Assembly: GCA_041690675.1 (NCBI GenBank)
Contig: JAWLGU010000119.1
Location: 1 to 10,353, forward strand
From: UBA7803 sp041690675
GTDB lineage: Bacteria > Pseudomonadota > Gammaproteobacteria > Pseudomonadales > Azotimanducaceae
Length of the DNA stretch: 10,353 nucleotides
Direction of reading: 5' to 3'
Each line of letters begins with the position of its first letter. Within the stretch, counting starts at the first letter, position 1. Positions 1 through 7,285 of the stretch are shown here, piece after piece. A program made the translations under genes and the position numbers. Below the pieces are notes generated by a model. The model saw nothing but the letters and a program-made list of their open reading frames with translations, did not search any database and was not told the DNA's origin.

Positions 1-3
1 TAC

Positions 4-80
<77 letters not shown>

Positions 81-86
81 GTGGGG

Positions 87-106
87 CCGATTCGCCGGCG
101 AATCGG
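87..106. repeat. Perfect 20-bp palindrome upstream of tRNA-Arg
   Basis: The arm CCGATTCGCC is followed directly by its exact reverse complement GGCGAATCGG, with no spacer. It lies 6 nt upstream of the mature 5' end of the tRNA and 51 nt downstream of the YkvA gene stop. Neither side carries a T-run, so a classic intrinsic terminator is not supported. It could be a dimeric regulator's operator, a hairpin in the tRNA leader, or a weak terminator for the YkvA transcript. The symmetry is seen directly; any role is inference. Confidence 0.6.
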
Positions 107-113
107 GGCGGCA

Positions 114-119
114 ATTCTA
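114..119 (-). promoter_or_regulatory. Possible -10 element for tRNA-Arg
   Basis: The minus strand reads TAGAAT here, five of six matches to the TATAAT consensus, in an otherwise very GC-rich stretch. Transcription would start around position 107, placing the palindrome at 87-106 in the tRNA 5' leader. The only TTGACA-like hexamer nearby, TTGCAG at 132-137, is just 12 nt upstream, which is too close for a normal spacer. Support is therefore only for the -10 element. Confidence 0.3.
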
Positions 120-157
120 CGGGCTCCGGCGCTGCAACTCCAGCCCGCCAGGCGGTG

Positions 158-544
158 TCAGGCCACTCCGCCTGGGGCGTCGCCCCGGGCGTCGGCCAGG
201 GCCTGCTGCGCCCGGCGGTGGTGGTCCGGGCGGATGTGCCGGGCGAGAGTCTTGAGGGCCGCCGCCAGCACCGCGGCGTCGTCGGTGAAGCCGAGCAGGG
301 GCGCCACGTCGGGGATGGCGTCGGCGGGGAGGACGAAGTAGGCCAGCGCCGCCAGCAGCACCGCCCGCACCGAGCGCGGGGTGCGGCGGTCGGTGGCAGC
401 GTAGTAGGCGGCCAGCAGGTCCTCGGCGAAAGGGAGCCGGGCGGCCACCCGGCGGAACTTGGGCCAGAAGCCGCGGGCGACCAGTTGCTCGTCCCGGCCT
501 GCCTGCTCGATGTCGATGTGCTTCGGGATCACGGCAAACTCCAT
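158..544 (-). CDS. YkvA family (DUF1232) small protein
   Basis: A 128-aa protein with a DUF1232/YkvA domain. The core at about residues 59-98 includes the hydrophobic run AVLLAALAYFVLPADAIPD followed by VAPLLGFTDDAAVL, which matches the family signature of a hydrophobic helix, a PxDaIPD turn and GftDD. The helix (about 60-74) is short and probably lies at or in the membrane. The family's biochemical role is not established. I chose the ATG at 544 because GGCGAGAAG lies just upstream and this gives a normal family length. An in-frame ATG at 574 would add ten residues and has only a GGCGGA-like site. The gene diverges from the PhoD-like gene and reads toward tRNA-Arg. Family assignment is firm; the start is moderate. 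Confidence 0.85.
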   Translation of the reverse strand: MEFAVIPKHIDIEQAGRDEQLVARGFWPKFRRVAARLPFAEDLLAAYYAATDRRTPRSVRAVLLAALAYFVLPADAIPDVAPLLGFTDDAAVLAAALKTLARHIRPDHHRRAQQALADARGDAPGGVA

Positions 545-660
545 GTGCTTCTCGCCGCGTGAGGGTCCCAGCATGACAGATCCGCCGGGTGGCGGCCAAG
601 ACCCCGGGGCTGCGGCACGAACCGTGCATAGGCCTCGGCCCCCACGGCGGCGCATGGCGG
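545..660. other. Divergent intergenic region, YkvA / PhoD-like
   Basis: This 116-nt spacer should contain promoters for both neighbours, but I find no convincing -35/-10 pair on either strand. It contains a small perfect hairpin, GCACG-AAC-CGTGC at 615-627, and the 8-bp palindrome CCCCGGGG at 602-609. An in-frame GTG at 589 would extend the phosphatase by 24 residues into this region. That extension is not clearly domain-like and I did not adopt it. Confidence 0.35.
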
Positions 661-2232
661 ATGTTCAAGAACACCCCGCTGGACAACATGCTGGCCATCG
701 GCGCGGTCACCGAACGTTCCGCGCGCATCTGGGTCCGGGTGGACCGCCCCGGCCGTTACCTGCTGCGTTGGACATCGGCCCGCTTCGGCGGGCCGGTTCG
801 CCATGGGCTCATGCGCATCGACCGCAGCAGCCCGGACCTCACCGGCGGCATGGTCATCACCGAGGGCCTGGAGCCGGAGATGCGCTACCGCATCGCCCTG
901 TACCGGGAAAGCGGCGAGCAGGTGGCCACCGGGTCGTTCTACACCGCGCCGGACGATGGGAAAGATCTACCGTTGCGGTTTTCCATCGCGCTCATGAGCT
1001 GCCACCAGCCGTTCAACGGGCGGGGTCGGGTAGCCCGCAACACGGAGCCCATGCTGGAGGCGGCCTGGCGGGCGTTCCGCCAGCACGACGTGCGCCAGGT
1101 GGTGCTCGCGGGGGATCAGCTCTACGCGGATCATCCGCCGCGGCTGTCGCTGTTCGACCGGACCCATTTCCGGGCAGTGGCGCCGCGGGGCCGCGAGACC
1201 ATCCTCGACTGCACCGAGGAGGAGGTGCGGGCCCTGTTCCATCGCCGCTACCGGCACTTCTGGGCGATCCCCGGGTGGCGCAAGCTGCTTTCCCACTACC
1301 CGTGCTACCCCATCCTCGACGACCACGAGATCGTCGACAACTGGGGCTCGGCGAACGAGCACCAGGAGCCCCACTGGCAGGATTTCCGCAACGGCGCGTT
1401 CCGAGCCTATTTCGACTACCAGGGCACGCACGTGCGCGACAACGAGGCCGCGCTGCCGGACCACATGGATTACGAGATCGAGCTGGGGGATACCGCCACC
1501 TACGTGATGGACCTGCGCTCGAACCGGCGGGTGGGCGACGAGCCGCAGGTGGTGTCGCCGGCGCAGATTCAGTCGTTCCGCGCGTTTCTCGAGGTGCAGC
1601 ACGACAAGCGGGTGCTGTTCGTGGTGCTCTCGGTGCCCCTGGTTCACCTGCCCGGAGGCCTCACCCGGCTGGCCGCGTGGATCACGCCGGACGGCGAGGA
1701 CTTCTCGGACCGCTGGTCGTCCCGGGGCCATCAGGCCGACCGGGACGAGATTCTGCGGCTGCTGCATCACCATCAGCAGGCCTATCCGGATCAGCACATC
1801 GTGCTGCTCTCCGGGGACATCCACATCGGCTGCCTGCATCAGATCCGCTGGCGCGACGCGCCCGCCACCCTGTACCAGTTCGTCTCCAGCGGCATCACCC
1901 ACGACACCGGCCGCTACGTGCAGGCCCTGTCGGCGGGGATCATGCGCGCCAACCGGCGCGTGGACACCGGCGCGCTGCTGGCGGCGGACCTGGTGCTCAC
2001 CCGCGGTGAGCGGGGCGCCCGGCGCAACCCCTGCGGCCGCCTCAACTTCGGCATCGTCGAGCTCACCCGCCGTTCCGCCGCCGAGCCACCGTGGATGCGC
2101 TTCTACCTCTATTCCCACCGCCGCGGCGAGCCGCTGTGCCTGTTCCGCTCGCCGCCCATCGATTGCGGCGCCCGGAGCGATCCCGGCTCCACCCCCACCA
2201 GCGTGATGAGCCAGCTCTACCAGGTGCCCTGA
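661..2232 (+). CDS. PhoD-like metallophosphatase, no signal peptide
   Basis: A 523-aa protein of the alkaline phosphatase D-like metallophosphoesterase family, which hydrolyses phosphate mono- or diesters with a metal centre. An N-terminal beta-rich module (about 10-100, starting IGAVTERSARIWVRV) precedes the catalytic domain. Metal and active-site motifs appear in the expected order: MSCH (113-115 = SCH), AGDQLYAD with D152, DDHE with D220/D221/H222/E223 followed by DNW, MDLRSNR with D284 and R286, and SGDIHIG with D386 and H388. Classical PhoD is Tat-exported, but this protein has neither a twin-arginine nor a Sec signal, so a cytoplasmic location is inferred. The ATG at 661 was chosen over GTG at 589 because the domain begins soon after it; no strong ribosome binding site decides this. 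The substrate is unknown. It is monocistronic by position: divergent from YkvA and convergent with the S51-GNAT gene. Confidence 0.9.
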   Translation: MFKNTPLDNMLAIGAVTERSARIWVRVDRPGRYLLRWTSARFGGPVRHGLMRIDRSSPDLTGGMVITEGLEPEMRYRIALYRESGEQVATGSFYTAPDDGKDLPLRFSIALMSCHQPFNGRGRVARNTEPMLEAAWRAFRQHDVRQVVLAGDQLYADHPPRLSLFDRTHFRAVAPRGRETILDCTEEEVRALFHRRYRHFWAIPGWRKLLSHYPCYPILDDHEIVDNWGSANEHQEPHWQDFRNGAFRAYFDYQGTHVRDNEAALPDHMDYEIELGDTATYVMDLRSNRRVGDEPQVVSPAQIQSFRAFLEVQHDKRVLFVVLSVPLVHLPGGLTRLAAWITPDGEDFSDRWSSRGHQADRDEILRLLHHHQQAYPDQHIVLLSGDIHIGCLHQIRWRDAPATLYQFVSSGITHDTGRYVQALSAGIMRANRRVDTGALLAADLVLTRGERGARRNPCGRLNFGIVELTRRSAAEPPWMRFYLYSHRRGEPLCLFRSPPIDCGARSDPGSTPTSVMSQLYQVP

Positions 2233-2444
2233 GCGGCTGGCAGACATTTCGCGTGAATCCCACCGGCAACGGAGGACACCAGCCTTGGCGGCCCTGGTGG
2301 TGCTGGTGCTGAACAATCGGCTCTGAACCAGGTGACCTGGGAGCAGCGGGCACTGGCGGGGGACCCGAAGTTCGAGGGCTCGCAGAACCTGCCGGAAGCA
2401 GTTCATGAAGAACTTCGCGCCGGGCTAGGAGGCAGCGGTGGGGG
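2233..2444. other. Convergent intergenic spacer, no gene recognised
   Basis: This spacer separates the converging PhoD-like and S51-GNAT genes. A weak hairpin pairs CACCAG (2277-2282) with CTGGTG (2294-2299) across an 11-nt loop. It could help terminate the phosphatase transcript, but no T-run follows. A plus-strand frame from GTG 2332 stays open to 2514, running into the antisense of the next gene. It has no recognisable domain and no ribosome binding site, and I do not call it a gene. Confidence 0.5.
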
Positions 2445-2456
2445 TCAACCTCCCCC
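2440..2456. terminator. Weak G5/C5 hairpin at the S51-GNAT stop
   Basis: GGGGG (2440-2444) pairs with CCCCC (2452-2456) around a 7-nt loop, and the stop codon of the S51-GNAT gene (2445-2447) lies in the loop. A hairpin at the convergence of two genes suggests bidirectional termination. However, it overlaps coding sequence, is short, and lacks a T-run on either strand. Confidence 0.25.
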
Positions 2457-3557
2457 GGCATGGTCGGACAGGTCGATCACGTGGCGCAGCTCGCGGATCG
2501 GCACCCCGAGATAGTCGCGCTCCCGGCTCGCGCCTTGCAGCCGCCAGCCGTTGGCGCGGTAGACCGCCAGGGCCCGTTCGTTGCGCTCCTCGGTCCACAG
2601 CACCGCCCGATCGTCGCCTTCGCACCAGAGCGCCCAGGTGGCCCGCTCCAGCAGCCGGCGGCCGCTGCCGTCGCCCCAGGTCCGCGGATGGGTGTAGAGC
2701 AGGGCGACCTCGCCGTAGCCGGGATCCAGGTCCGGATCCGCCGCCGGGCACCAGCGCACGAAGCCGGAGATACCGTCCGCATTCTCGGTGACCAGGAACC
2801 GTTCGCCGGCTTCACTGATTCGCTCGGCCCAGCGGTCCGGGTCCGGCACGGCGCGTGCCAGGCGATCGGCGCCGAGGAACGGGGCCCAGGCTTCCCTGGA
2901 GGCGGCGTGATAGACCGCGGCTACGCCGCCGGCATCCGCCGGGGTGGCCACCCGGGTGCGGCGGTCGCGGCGCAGAATGCACCACGTGTCGCCGTCCTGG
3001 AGCAGCACCTCGTCGTCCCAGAGCGGCAGCAGCGCCGGAGTCGGCTGCACGGCGCGGGCGGCCCGCCGATGCAGCGCAGCCCGGCCGGGGCGATCGTGAT
3101 GAGGCAGCACCAGGCGGGGAATCAGGCCGAGACCCGCGAGGCCCAGGTCCGCCGACGCGGTGAACGGGCTGGTGATGCGGGCCGGCGCCAGGTTCGGGCC
3201 GCAGACCATGGCGCCGGCACTCTGGCCGGCGATGGGCAGCCCGCGGCGGTGGGCGTCCCGAAGCAGCGCGTCGACCCCGGAGCCGACGAGCGCAGCCAGC
3301 AGCGCGAACGGGTCGCCTCCGGTCATCAACACGGCCGCCGCAGTGTTCAGGGGCTCGGGGTCTTCCCGGCTCACGTCGAGCTGGCGTACCGCCCGGCCCA
3401 GTGGCTGCAGCGCCGCCAGGGCCGGCTCGACGATGGCGTCGCCGTCGGGCAGCGCCCGACTCGCGCTGGTGATCAGCACCACCGGGCCCGGTTCGGCGTG
3501 GGTGCCGAGCCACTCCCCGAGGCCATCGAAGGACAGGGAGGTGAGGAACAGGGGCAT
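2445..3557 (-). CDS. Peptidase S51 / GNAT acetyltransferase fusion
   Basis: A 370-aa two-domain protein. Residues 1 to about 200 resemble peptidase S51 (PepE/cyanophycinase-like serine hydrolases): a MTGGDPF loop at 78-84, the nucleophile elbow AGQSAGAM with Ser113, and a LPHHDRPGR segment whose His153 or His154 is the likely catalytic histidine. I cannot assign the acidic third residue with confidence; Asp137 is a candidate. Residues about 202-363 are a GNAT N-acetyltransferase. They show the beta-4/acetyl-CoA loop VALLYTHPRTWGDGSGRRLL (285-304) and the C-terminal NERALAVYRANGWR (326-339) typical of the fold. The join is continuous with no stop or shift; the only internal start (GTG at 2951) has no ribosome binding site. 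The ATG at 3557 is preceded by GGGAG at a 5-nt spacing, overlapping the upstream iorB-like stop. Co-transcription with the molybdenum oxidoreductase is likely. Substrate and role are unknown. Confidence 0.85.
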   Translation of the reverse strand: MPLFLTSLSFDGLGEWLGTHAEPGPVVLITSASRALPDGDAIVEPALAALQPLGRAVRQLDVSREDPEPLNTAAAVLMTGGDPFALLAALVGSGVDALLRDAHRRGLPIAGQSAGAMVCGPNLAPARITSPFTASADLGLAGLGLIPRLVLPHHDRPGRAALHRRAARAVQPTPALLPLWDDEVLLQDGDTWCILRRDRRTRVATPADAGGVAAVYHAASREAWAPFLGADRLARAVPDPDRWAERISEAGERFLVTENADGISGFVRWCPAADPDLDPGYGEVALLYTHPRTWGDGSGRRLLERATWALWCEGDDRAVLWTEERNERALAVYRANGWRLQGASRERDYLGVPIRELRHVIDLSDHAGGG

Positions 3558-3566
3558 CGGTGCTCC

Positions 3567-5768
3567 CTAGCTCCAGCCCTCCGCGGAGAGCGGCAGCCGC
3601 CGCACCCGTTCGCCGGTGACGGCGAAGATGGCGTTCCCGACCGCGGGCGCCAGTGGCGGCAGCGCCGGCTCGCCAAGGCCGGTGGGCGGAAAGTCGCTCT
3701 GCACGAAGTGCACGTCCACCTCCGGCGCACGGCCGATCCTTAGCAGCGGGTACTGGTGGAAGTTGAGCTCGCGGGCGCGGCCGTTCTCGAAGGTGATCCG
3801 CTGGCCCAGCATGGCGCTCAGCCCGTCGATCACCGATCCCTGCACCTGGTTTTCGGCGCCGGAGAGATTGACGATGGGGCCGACGTCCGCGGCCACCGTC
3901 ACCTTGTGCACGTTCAGTCGCTTGTCGGATCCGACGCTCACCTCGGCCACCTCGGCCACGTGGCCGGCGTGGCTGAAGTAGAAGGCGAGGCCCAGGCCCC
4001 GGCCTTCGGGAAGCGTGCGGCCCCAGCCGGCTGCCTCTGCCGCCCGGCGGATGACCCCGGCGGCGCGGCCGGTGTGCAGCGCCCACAGGTTGCCTTCCTC
4101 GAGCCAGCGCGGCTCGCCCATGAGCTCGAGCAGGAACTCCACGTGATCGCGCCCGGCGGCGCTCGAGAGCTCGTGGAGAAAGCTCTGGTGCGCGAAGGCG
4201 ATGACGTTGGAGCCGGGTGCGCGCCAGTAGCCGCAGGGGGTGCGCCACGGCAGCAGGGTCTGGGTGAGGCGGTAGTGCGGAACGAACGGGCCCGGGTCCA
4301 CGTCGCCGCTGATGCCGCCGCCCCGCACCGGCTCGTCACCGTCCTCGGTGAAGCTGATGAAATGGTTGCGCCAGCCGGTGAGACGGCCGTTGCCGTCCAG
4401 CGCCCCCTGGAGGGCGTGAAAGCCGCCGGCCCGGTAGAAATCATGGGCCATGTCGTCTTCGCGCGTCCAGGTGAGCTTCACCGGGCCGTCCACCCGGCGG
4501 GCGATGGCCGCCGCCTCCACCACCGCGTCGTTCATGAGGCGCCGGCCGAACCCGCCGCCCGCGCGCATCTGGTGCAGCACCACCCGGTCTTCCGCCACGC
4601 GGATCAGCTTGGCCACCGACTGCTTGGCGCCCTGGGGCGACTGGGTGGGCGCCCACAGCTCCATGATGCCGTCGTGCCACCAGGCGGTGGTGTTCTGGGG
4701 CTCGAGCTGGGCGTGGCTGACGAACGCGTACTGATAGAAGCCGGAGACGGTCCGGGCGGCCTCGCCGAAGGCCCGGTTCACGTCGCCACGGTCGGCCACC
4801 GTTTCCCGACCCTCGCCCTCGGCCAGGCGGCGGGCCTCCTCCTGTGCGCGGCTCCAGCTGTCTTTGGCAGCGTCGGATTCGTCCCACTCCACCTCCAGGC
4901 TGCGCCGGGCCTTGAAGGCCGACCAGGTGTCAACGGCGACGATGGCGACTCCCGCCGAGAGCTCGGTAGGCTCGCCGTTGCTCTCGAGGACGAAGGCGTC
5001 GATCACCCCCGGCAGCCGCTTCACCGCCTCCAGGTTGGCCCGCTTCACCCGTCCGCCTTCCGCCGGACATTGCACGTAGCTGGCGTAGCGCAGCCCCGGG
5101 AGCTGCTTGTCGATGCCGAACAGCGCCGCGCCGGTGACCAGCGGCCGGTTGTCCACGCCGCTGATCCGCTTGCCGAGCAGGCGAAACTCGGACGGGTCCT
5201 TGAGGGTGACGTCGTCCGGATCCGGCACGGGTAGCTCCGCCGCGGTGGAGGCCAGCTCCAGGTAGGAGAGGCGCCGGCCGCTGGGGGTATGAATCACCAT
5301 GCTGTCCCGAGTCTCGCACTCCTCCGGGTCCACCTCCCAGCGCAGCGCCGCTGCCGCCACCAGCATGTGCCGTGCCGCGGCCCCCGCCCGGCGCATGGGG
5401 GTCCACTTGTCGGGGATCGAGCGGGAGCCGCCCGCCGCCTGACGCTCGTAACGCGCCGCGTCGATTTCGGACTGCACCACCGTGACGTCGTCCCAGGCGG
5501 CGTCCAGCTCCTCCGCCACGATCATGGGCAGCGCGGTCTTCACACCCTGGCCGATCTCCGGGTTCGGGGCGTAGATGAATATCCCCTCCTCGGAGATCCG
5601 CACGTAGGCGTTGGGCTGGAAGCTGCCGTCCTCACCCGTGGCCGCCACCGGCTGCGGCCGGGAGCAGCCCACGGTGACCCCGAGGATCAGCCCGCCGCCG
5701 GCGAGCCCGGTGAGCTTGAGAAATGCACGCCGGTCGAGCTTGACGATGTCGCCGTTGTCACTCTGCAT
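3567..5768 (-). CDS. IorB-like molybdopterin oxidoreductase large subunit
   Basis: A 733-aa molybdenum-cofactor-binding subunit of the xanthine oxidase superfamily, closest in layout to the beta subunit of isoquinoline 1-oxidoreductase and to related aldehyde oxidoreductases. It hydroxylates a carbon of an N-heterocycle or oxidises an aldehyde, passing electrons to the [2Fe-2S] partner. A twin-arginine signal (DRRAFLKLTG, R13/R14) and a hydrophobic stretch end at VTVGCS, which might serve as a lipobox. The N-terminal small domain follows, then SHAQLEPQNTTAWW from about 351, the cofactor loop GGGFGRR (404-410), and near the C-terminus GLGEPALPPLAPAVGN with E700 as the expected catalytic glutamate. 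Its length is close to that of known IorB proteins. The start overlaps the iorA-like stop by 11 bp, indicating coupling. Export as a folded complex with the partner is expected. The natural substrate cannot be read from the sequence. Confidence 0.92.
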   Translation of the reverse strand: MQSDNGDIVKLDRRAFLKLTGLAGGGLILGVTVGCSRPQPVAATGEDGSFQPNAYVRISEEGIFIYAPNPEIGQGVKTALPMIVAEELDAAWDDVTVVQSEIDAARYERQAAGGSRSIPDKWTPMRRAGAAARHMLVAAAALRWEVDPEECETRDSMVIHTPSGRRLSYLELASTAAELPVPDPDDVTLKDPSEFRLLGKRISGVDNRPLVTGAALFGIDKQLPGLRYASYVQCPAEGGRVKRANLEAVKRLPGVIDAFVLESNGEPTELSAGVAIVAVDTWSAFKARRSLEVEWDESDAAKDSWSRAQEEARRLAEGEGRETVADRGDVNRAFGEAARTVSGFYQYAFVSHAQLEPQNTTAWWHDGIMELWAPTQSPQGAKQSVAKLIRVAEDRVVLHQMRAGGGFGRRLMNDAVVEAAAIARRVDGPVKLTWTREDDMAHDFYRAGGFHALQGALDGNGRLTGWRNHFISFTEDGDEPVRGGGISGDVDPGPFVPHYRLTQTLLPWRTPCGYWRAPGSNVIAFAHQSFLHELSSAAGRDHVEFLLELMGEPRWLEEGNLWALHTGRAAGVIRRAAEAAGWGRTLPEGRGLGLAFYFSHAGHVAEVAEVSVGSDKRLNVHKVTVAADVGPIVNLSGAENQVQGSVIDGLSAMLGQRITFENGRARELNFHQYPLLRIGRAPEVDVHFVQSDFPPTGLGEPALPPLAPAVGNAIFAVTGERVRRLPLSAEGWS

Positions 5769-6225
5769 GCTCGCCTCCTGCCACGGCCATCACCGCGCCG
5801 CGGATGCGGTTGTAGGTGCCGCACCGGCACAGGCTGGGATCCAGGGCCTCGTCCACCTCCGTAGCCGAGGGACGGGGGTTTTCCGCCAGCAGCGCGGCGG
5901 CGCGCATGAGCTGGCCGGACTGGCAGTAGCCGCATTGGGGAACGTCGTGGTCGATCCACGCCTGTTGCAGCGGGTGCAGGGTGCCATCCGCGGCGGCGAG
6001 GCCCTCGATGGTGGTGATCTGCGCGCCTTCCAGGGCCGCTGCGGGCACGGCGCAGCTGAAGGCGGGCACGCCGTCCACGTGTACGGTGCAGGCGCCGCAC
6101 TGGGCGATGCCGCAGCCGAACTTCGTTCCCACCAGCCCAAGATGATCCCGCAGCACCCAGAGGAGCGGTGTGTCCTCGTGGACCACCTCCACCTCGTGCA
6201 CACGGCCGTTCACGTTCAGACGCAT
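5758..6225 (-). CDS. IorA-like [2Fe-2S] small subunit
   Basis: A 155-aa electron-transfer subunit of a molybdenum hydroxylase. The N-terminal ferredoxin fold carries the plant-type cluster ligands C38, C43, C46 and C58 (CGIAQCGAC, then FSC). The C-terminal four-helix domain carries the second cluster ligands C98, C101, C133 and C135 (CGYCQSGQ and CRCGTYNRI). All eight cysteines are present, so both clusters should form. It shuttles electrons from the molybdenum site of the downstream partner to an unidentified acceptor. It has no signal peptide and is likely exported with the Tat-targeted large subunit. The ATG at 6225 has a strong GGGAGG site (6231-6236) at a 5-nt spacing. No FAD-binding third subunit is present, as is typical of the two-subunit IorAB type. 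Confidence 0.95.
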   Translation of the reverse strand: MRLNVNGRVHEVEVVHEDTPLLWVLRDHLGLVGTKFGCGIAQCGACTVHVDGVPAFSCAVPAAALEGAQITTIEGLAAADGTLHPLQQAWIDHDVPQCGYCQSGQLMRAAALLAENPRPSATEVDEALDPSLCRCGTYNRIRGAVMAVAGGEHAE

Positions 6226-6261
6226 GAGAACCTCCCGCCGTCGGTTGCCCGAAGACGGCTG

Positions 6262-6290
6262 ATGTTAGCGCAGGGTCCGAGCGATGACTA
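6262..6290 (-). promoter_or_regulatory. Possible promoter for the iorA-like operon
   Basis: On the minus strand, TAGTCA (6285-6290, four of six to TTGACA) and TAACAT (6262-6267, four of six to TATAAT) are separated by exactly 17 nt. They sit in the 62-nt gap upstream of the iorA-like gene. The -35 element coincides with the stop codon region of the ketoacyl synthase gene. This could let the oxidoreductase genes be expressed independently of that gene, but both hexamers are mediocre. Confidence 0.3.
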
Positions 6291-7256
6291 ACAGGGCCGC
6301 GGGGGTGATTTGCGGAGCACCGCGGCACCGCAGGAGTAACCGCCGCCGAAGGCGGTGGCGGCCACCAGGTCGCCGGGCTCGATGGCGTCGCCAGCCAGCT
6401 CGATGGAGATGGGAATGCTCGCGCAGCCGGTGTTGCCCAGGGTGTCCACGGTAACGAGACAGTGCTCCATGGGAAGCCCCAGAGCCTTGGCCACGTTGAC
6501 CATGATGCGGAGGTTCGCCTGGTGAGGCACCAGCCAGCGGATGTCCGAGACCTGGAGGCCCAGCGTGCACATGGCGGTGCGGGTCTCTTCCGCCAGGAAC
6601 TCGCAGGCCCGGGCGAAGACGTCGCGGCCTTCCCGCATCACCAGCCCGTGGCTGCCCAGGGCGGGATCCAGGGTGATGGCCTCCGGACCCTTGCCGGCGC
6701 AGGCGACCCCCCGGGAGCGGGCGTACTCCAGGCTGAAGGCGGCGCGGTCCGACTCCCGGGACAGCACCGCGGCGGCGGCACCGTCGCCCCAGAGATGGCC
6801 CGAGAAGCGGTCGGCATCGTCGCTGTAGCGGCTGTTGTGCTCGGACGCTACCAGAAGCGCCTTCCGTGCCTCGCCCGCCAGCAGCATCATGCGGGCGAGC
6901 TCCAGGGCGCTGATGAACGACGAGCACGCCGAGGAGAGAAAGTACACCCGGGCGTCGCATATGCCGAACTCGCGCTGCAGCCGGAACGGCATGGTGGAGA
7001 GGGTATCGTCGGGCGTGTAGCTGGCACCGATCAGGAGATCCACCCCGTCGAGGGCATCCGGACGCTTGTCCAGGAGCCGGCGCACCGCGGCCGCGGCCAT
7101 GGTGCTGGTGGTCTCGCCGGGTGCCGCCCGGGAACGGCTGTGAATGCCCGTACGCGCGACGAACCAGTCGGGCTCCTGGCCCGTCAGCTCGCTGAAGCGC
7201 GAATTGTCGACCCGCGTTTCGGGGACATAGGCCCCGATGTCCTCGATGTAAACGAT
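6288..7256 (-). CDS. FabH-like 3-oxoacyl-ACP synthase III (KAS III family)
   Basis: A thiolase-fold condensing enzyme that joins an acyl-CoA to malonyl-ACP or a similar extender. The catalytic triad is visible: Cys in SSACSSF, His in PHQANLR, Asn in GNTGCAS, plus the C-terminal GFG-like AFGGGYSCGA. No ATG, GTG or TTG lies near the expected N-terminus VYIEDIGAYVPETRV. The placed start is ATC at 7256, which has GAGGG (7264-7268) at a 7-nt spacing. It gives 322 aa and triad positions C111, H245 and N275, almost identical to E. coli FabH (C112, H244, N274). The frame remains open upstream to 7436, but that extension is unlike any KAS III N-terminus. The gene stands outside a fab cluster, so a specialised role rather than housekeeping initiation is possible. 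Family is firm; the start is uncertain. Confidence 0.85.
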   Translation of the reverse strand: MVYIEDIGAYVPETRVDNSRFSELTGQEPDWFVARTGIHSRSRAAPGETTSTMAAAAVRRLLDKRPDALDGVDLLIGASYTPDDTLSTMPFRLQREFGICDARVYFLSSACSSFISALELARMMLLAGEARKALLVASEHNSRYSDDADRFSGHLWGDGAAAAVLSRESDRAAFSLEYARSRGVACAGKGPEAITLDPALGSHGLVMREGRDVFARACEFLAEETRTAMCTLGLQVSDIRWLVPHQANLRIMVNVAKALGLPMEHCLVTVDTLGNTGCASIPISIELAGDAIEPGDLVAATAFGGGYSCGAAVLRKSPPRPC

Positions 7257-7285
7257 GACGTTGCCCTCGGCAGTGGCTGGCGCGC

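Noticed and set aside
589..660. 24-residue N-terminal extension of the PhoD-like protein from GTG 589
   Set aside because: The extension has no signal-peptide character and no convincing ribosome binding site. The conserved domain starts after the ATG at 661.
967..2406. Long minus-strand open frame antisense to the PhoD-like gene (479 codons)
   Set aside because: It lies opposite a gene with clear catalytic motifs, its translation is low-complexity and rich in Ala, Gly, Val and Arg, and it has no recognisable domain. Long antisense frames are expected in GC-rich DNA.
2332..2514. Possible small plus-strand gene or gene remnant between the convergent genes
   Set aside because: It starts with a GTG lacking a ribosome binding site, runs into the antisense of the S51-GNAT gene, and matches no family I recognise.
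3756..5234. Long plus-strand open frame antisense to the IorB-like gene (492 codons)
   Set aside because: The opposite strand encodes the molybdopterin subunit with conserved motifs throughout. The plus-strand translation shows no family signature.
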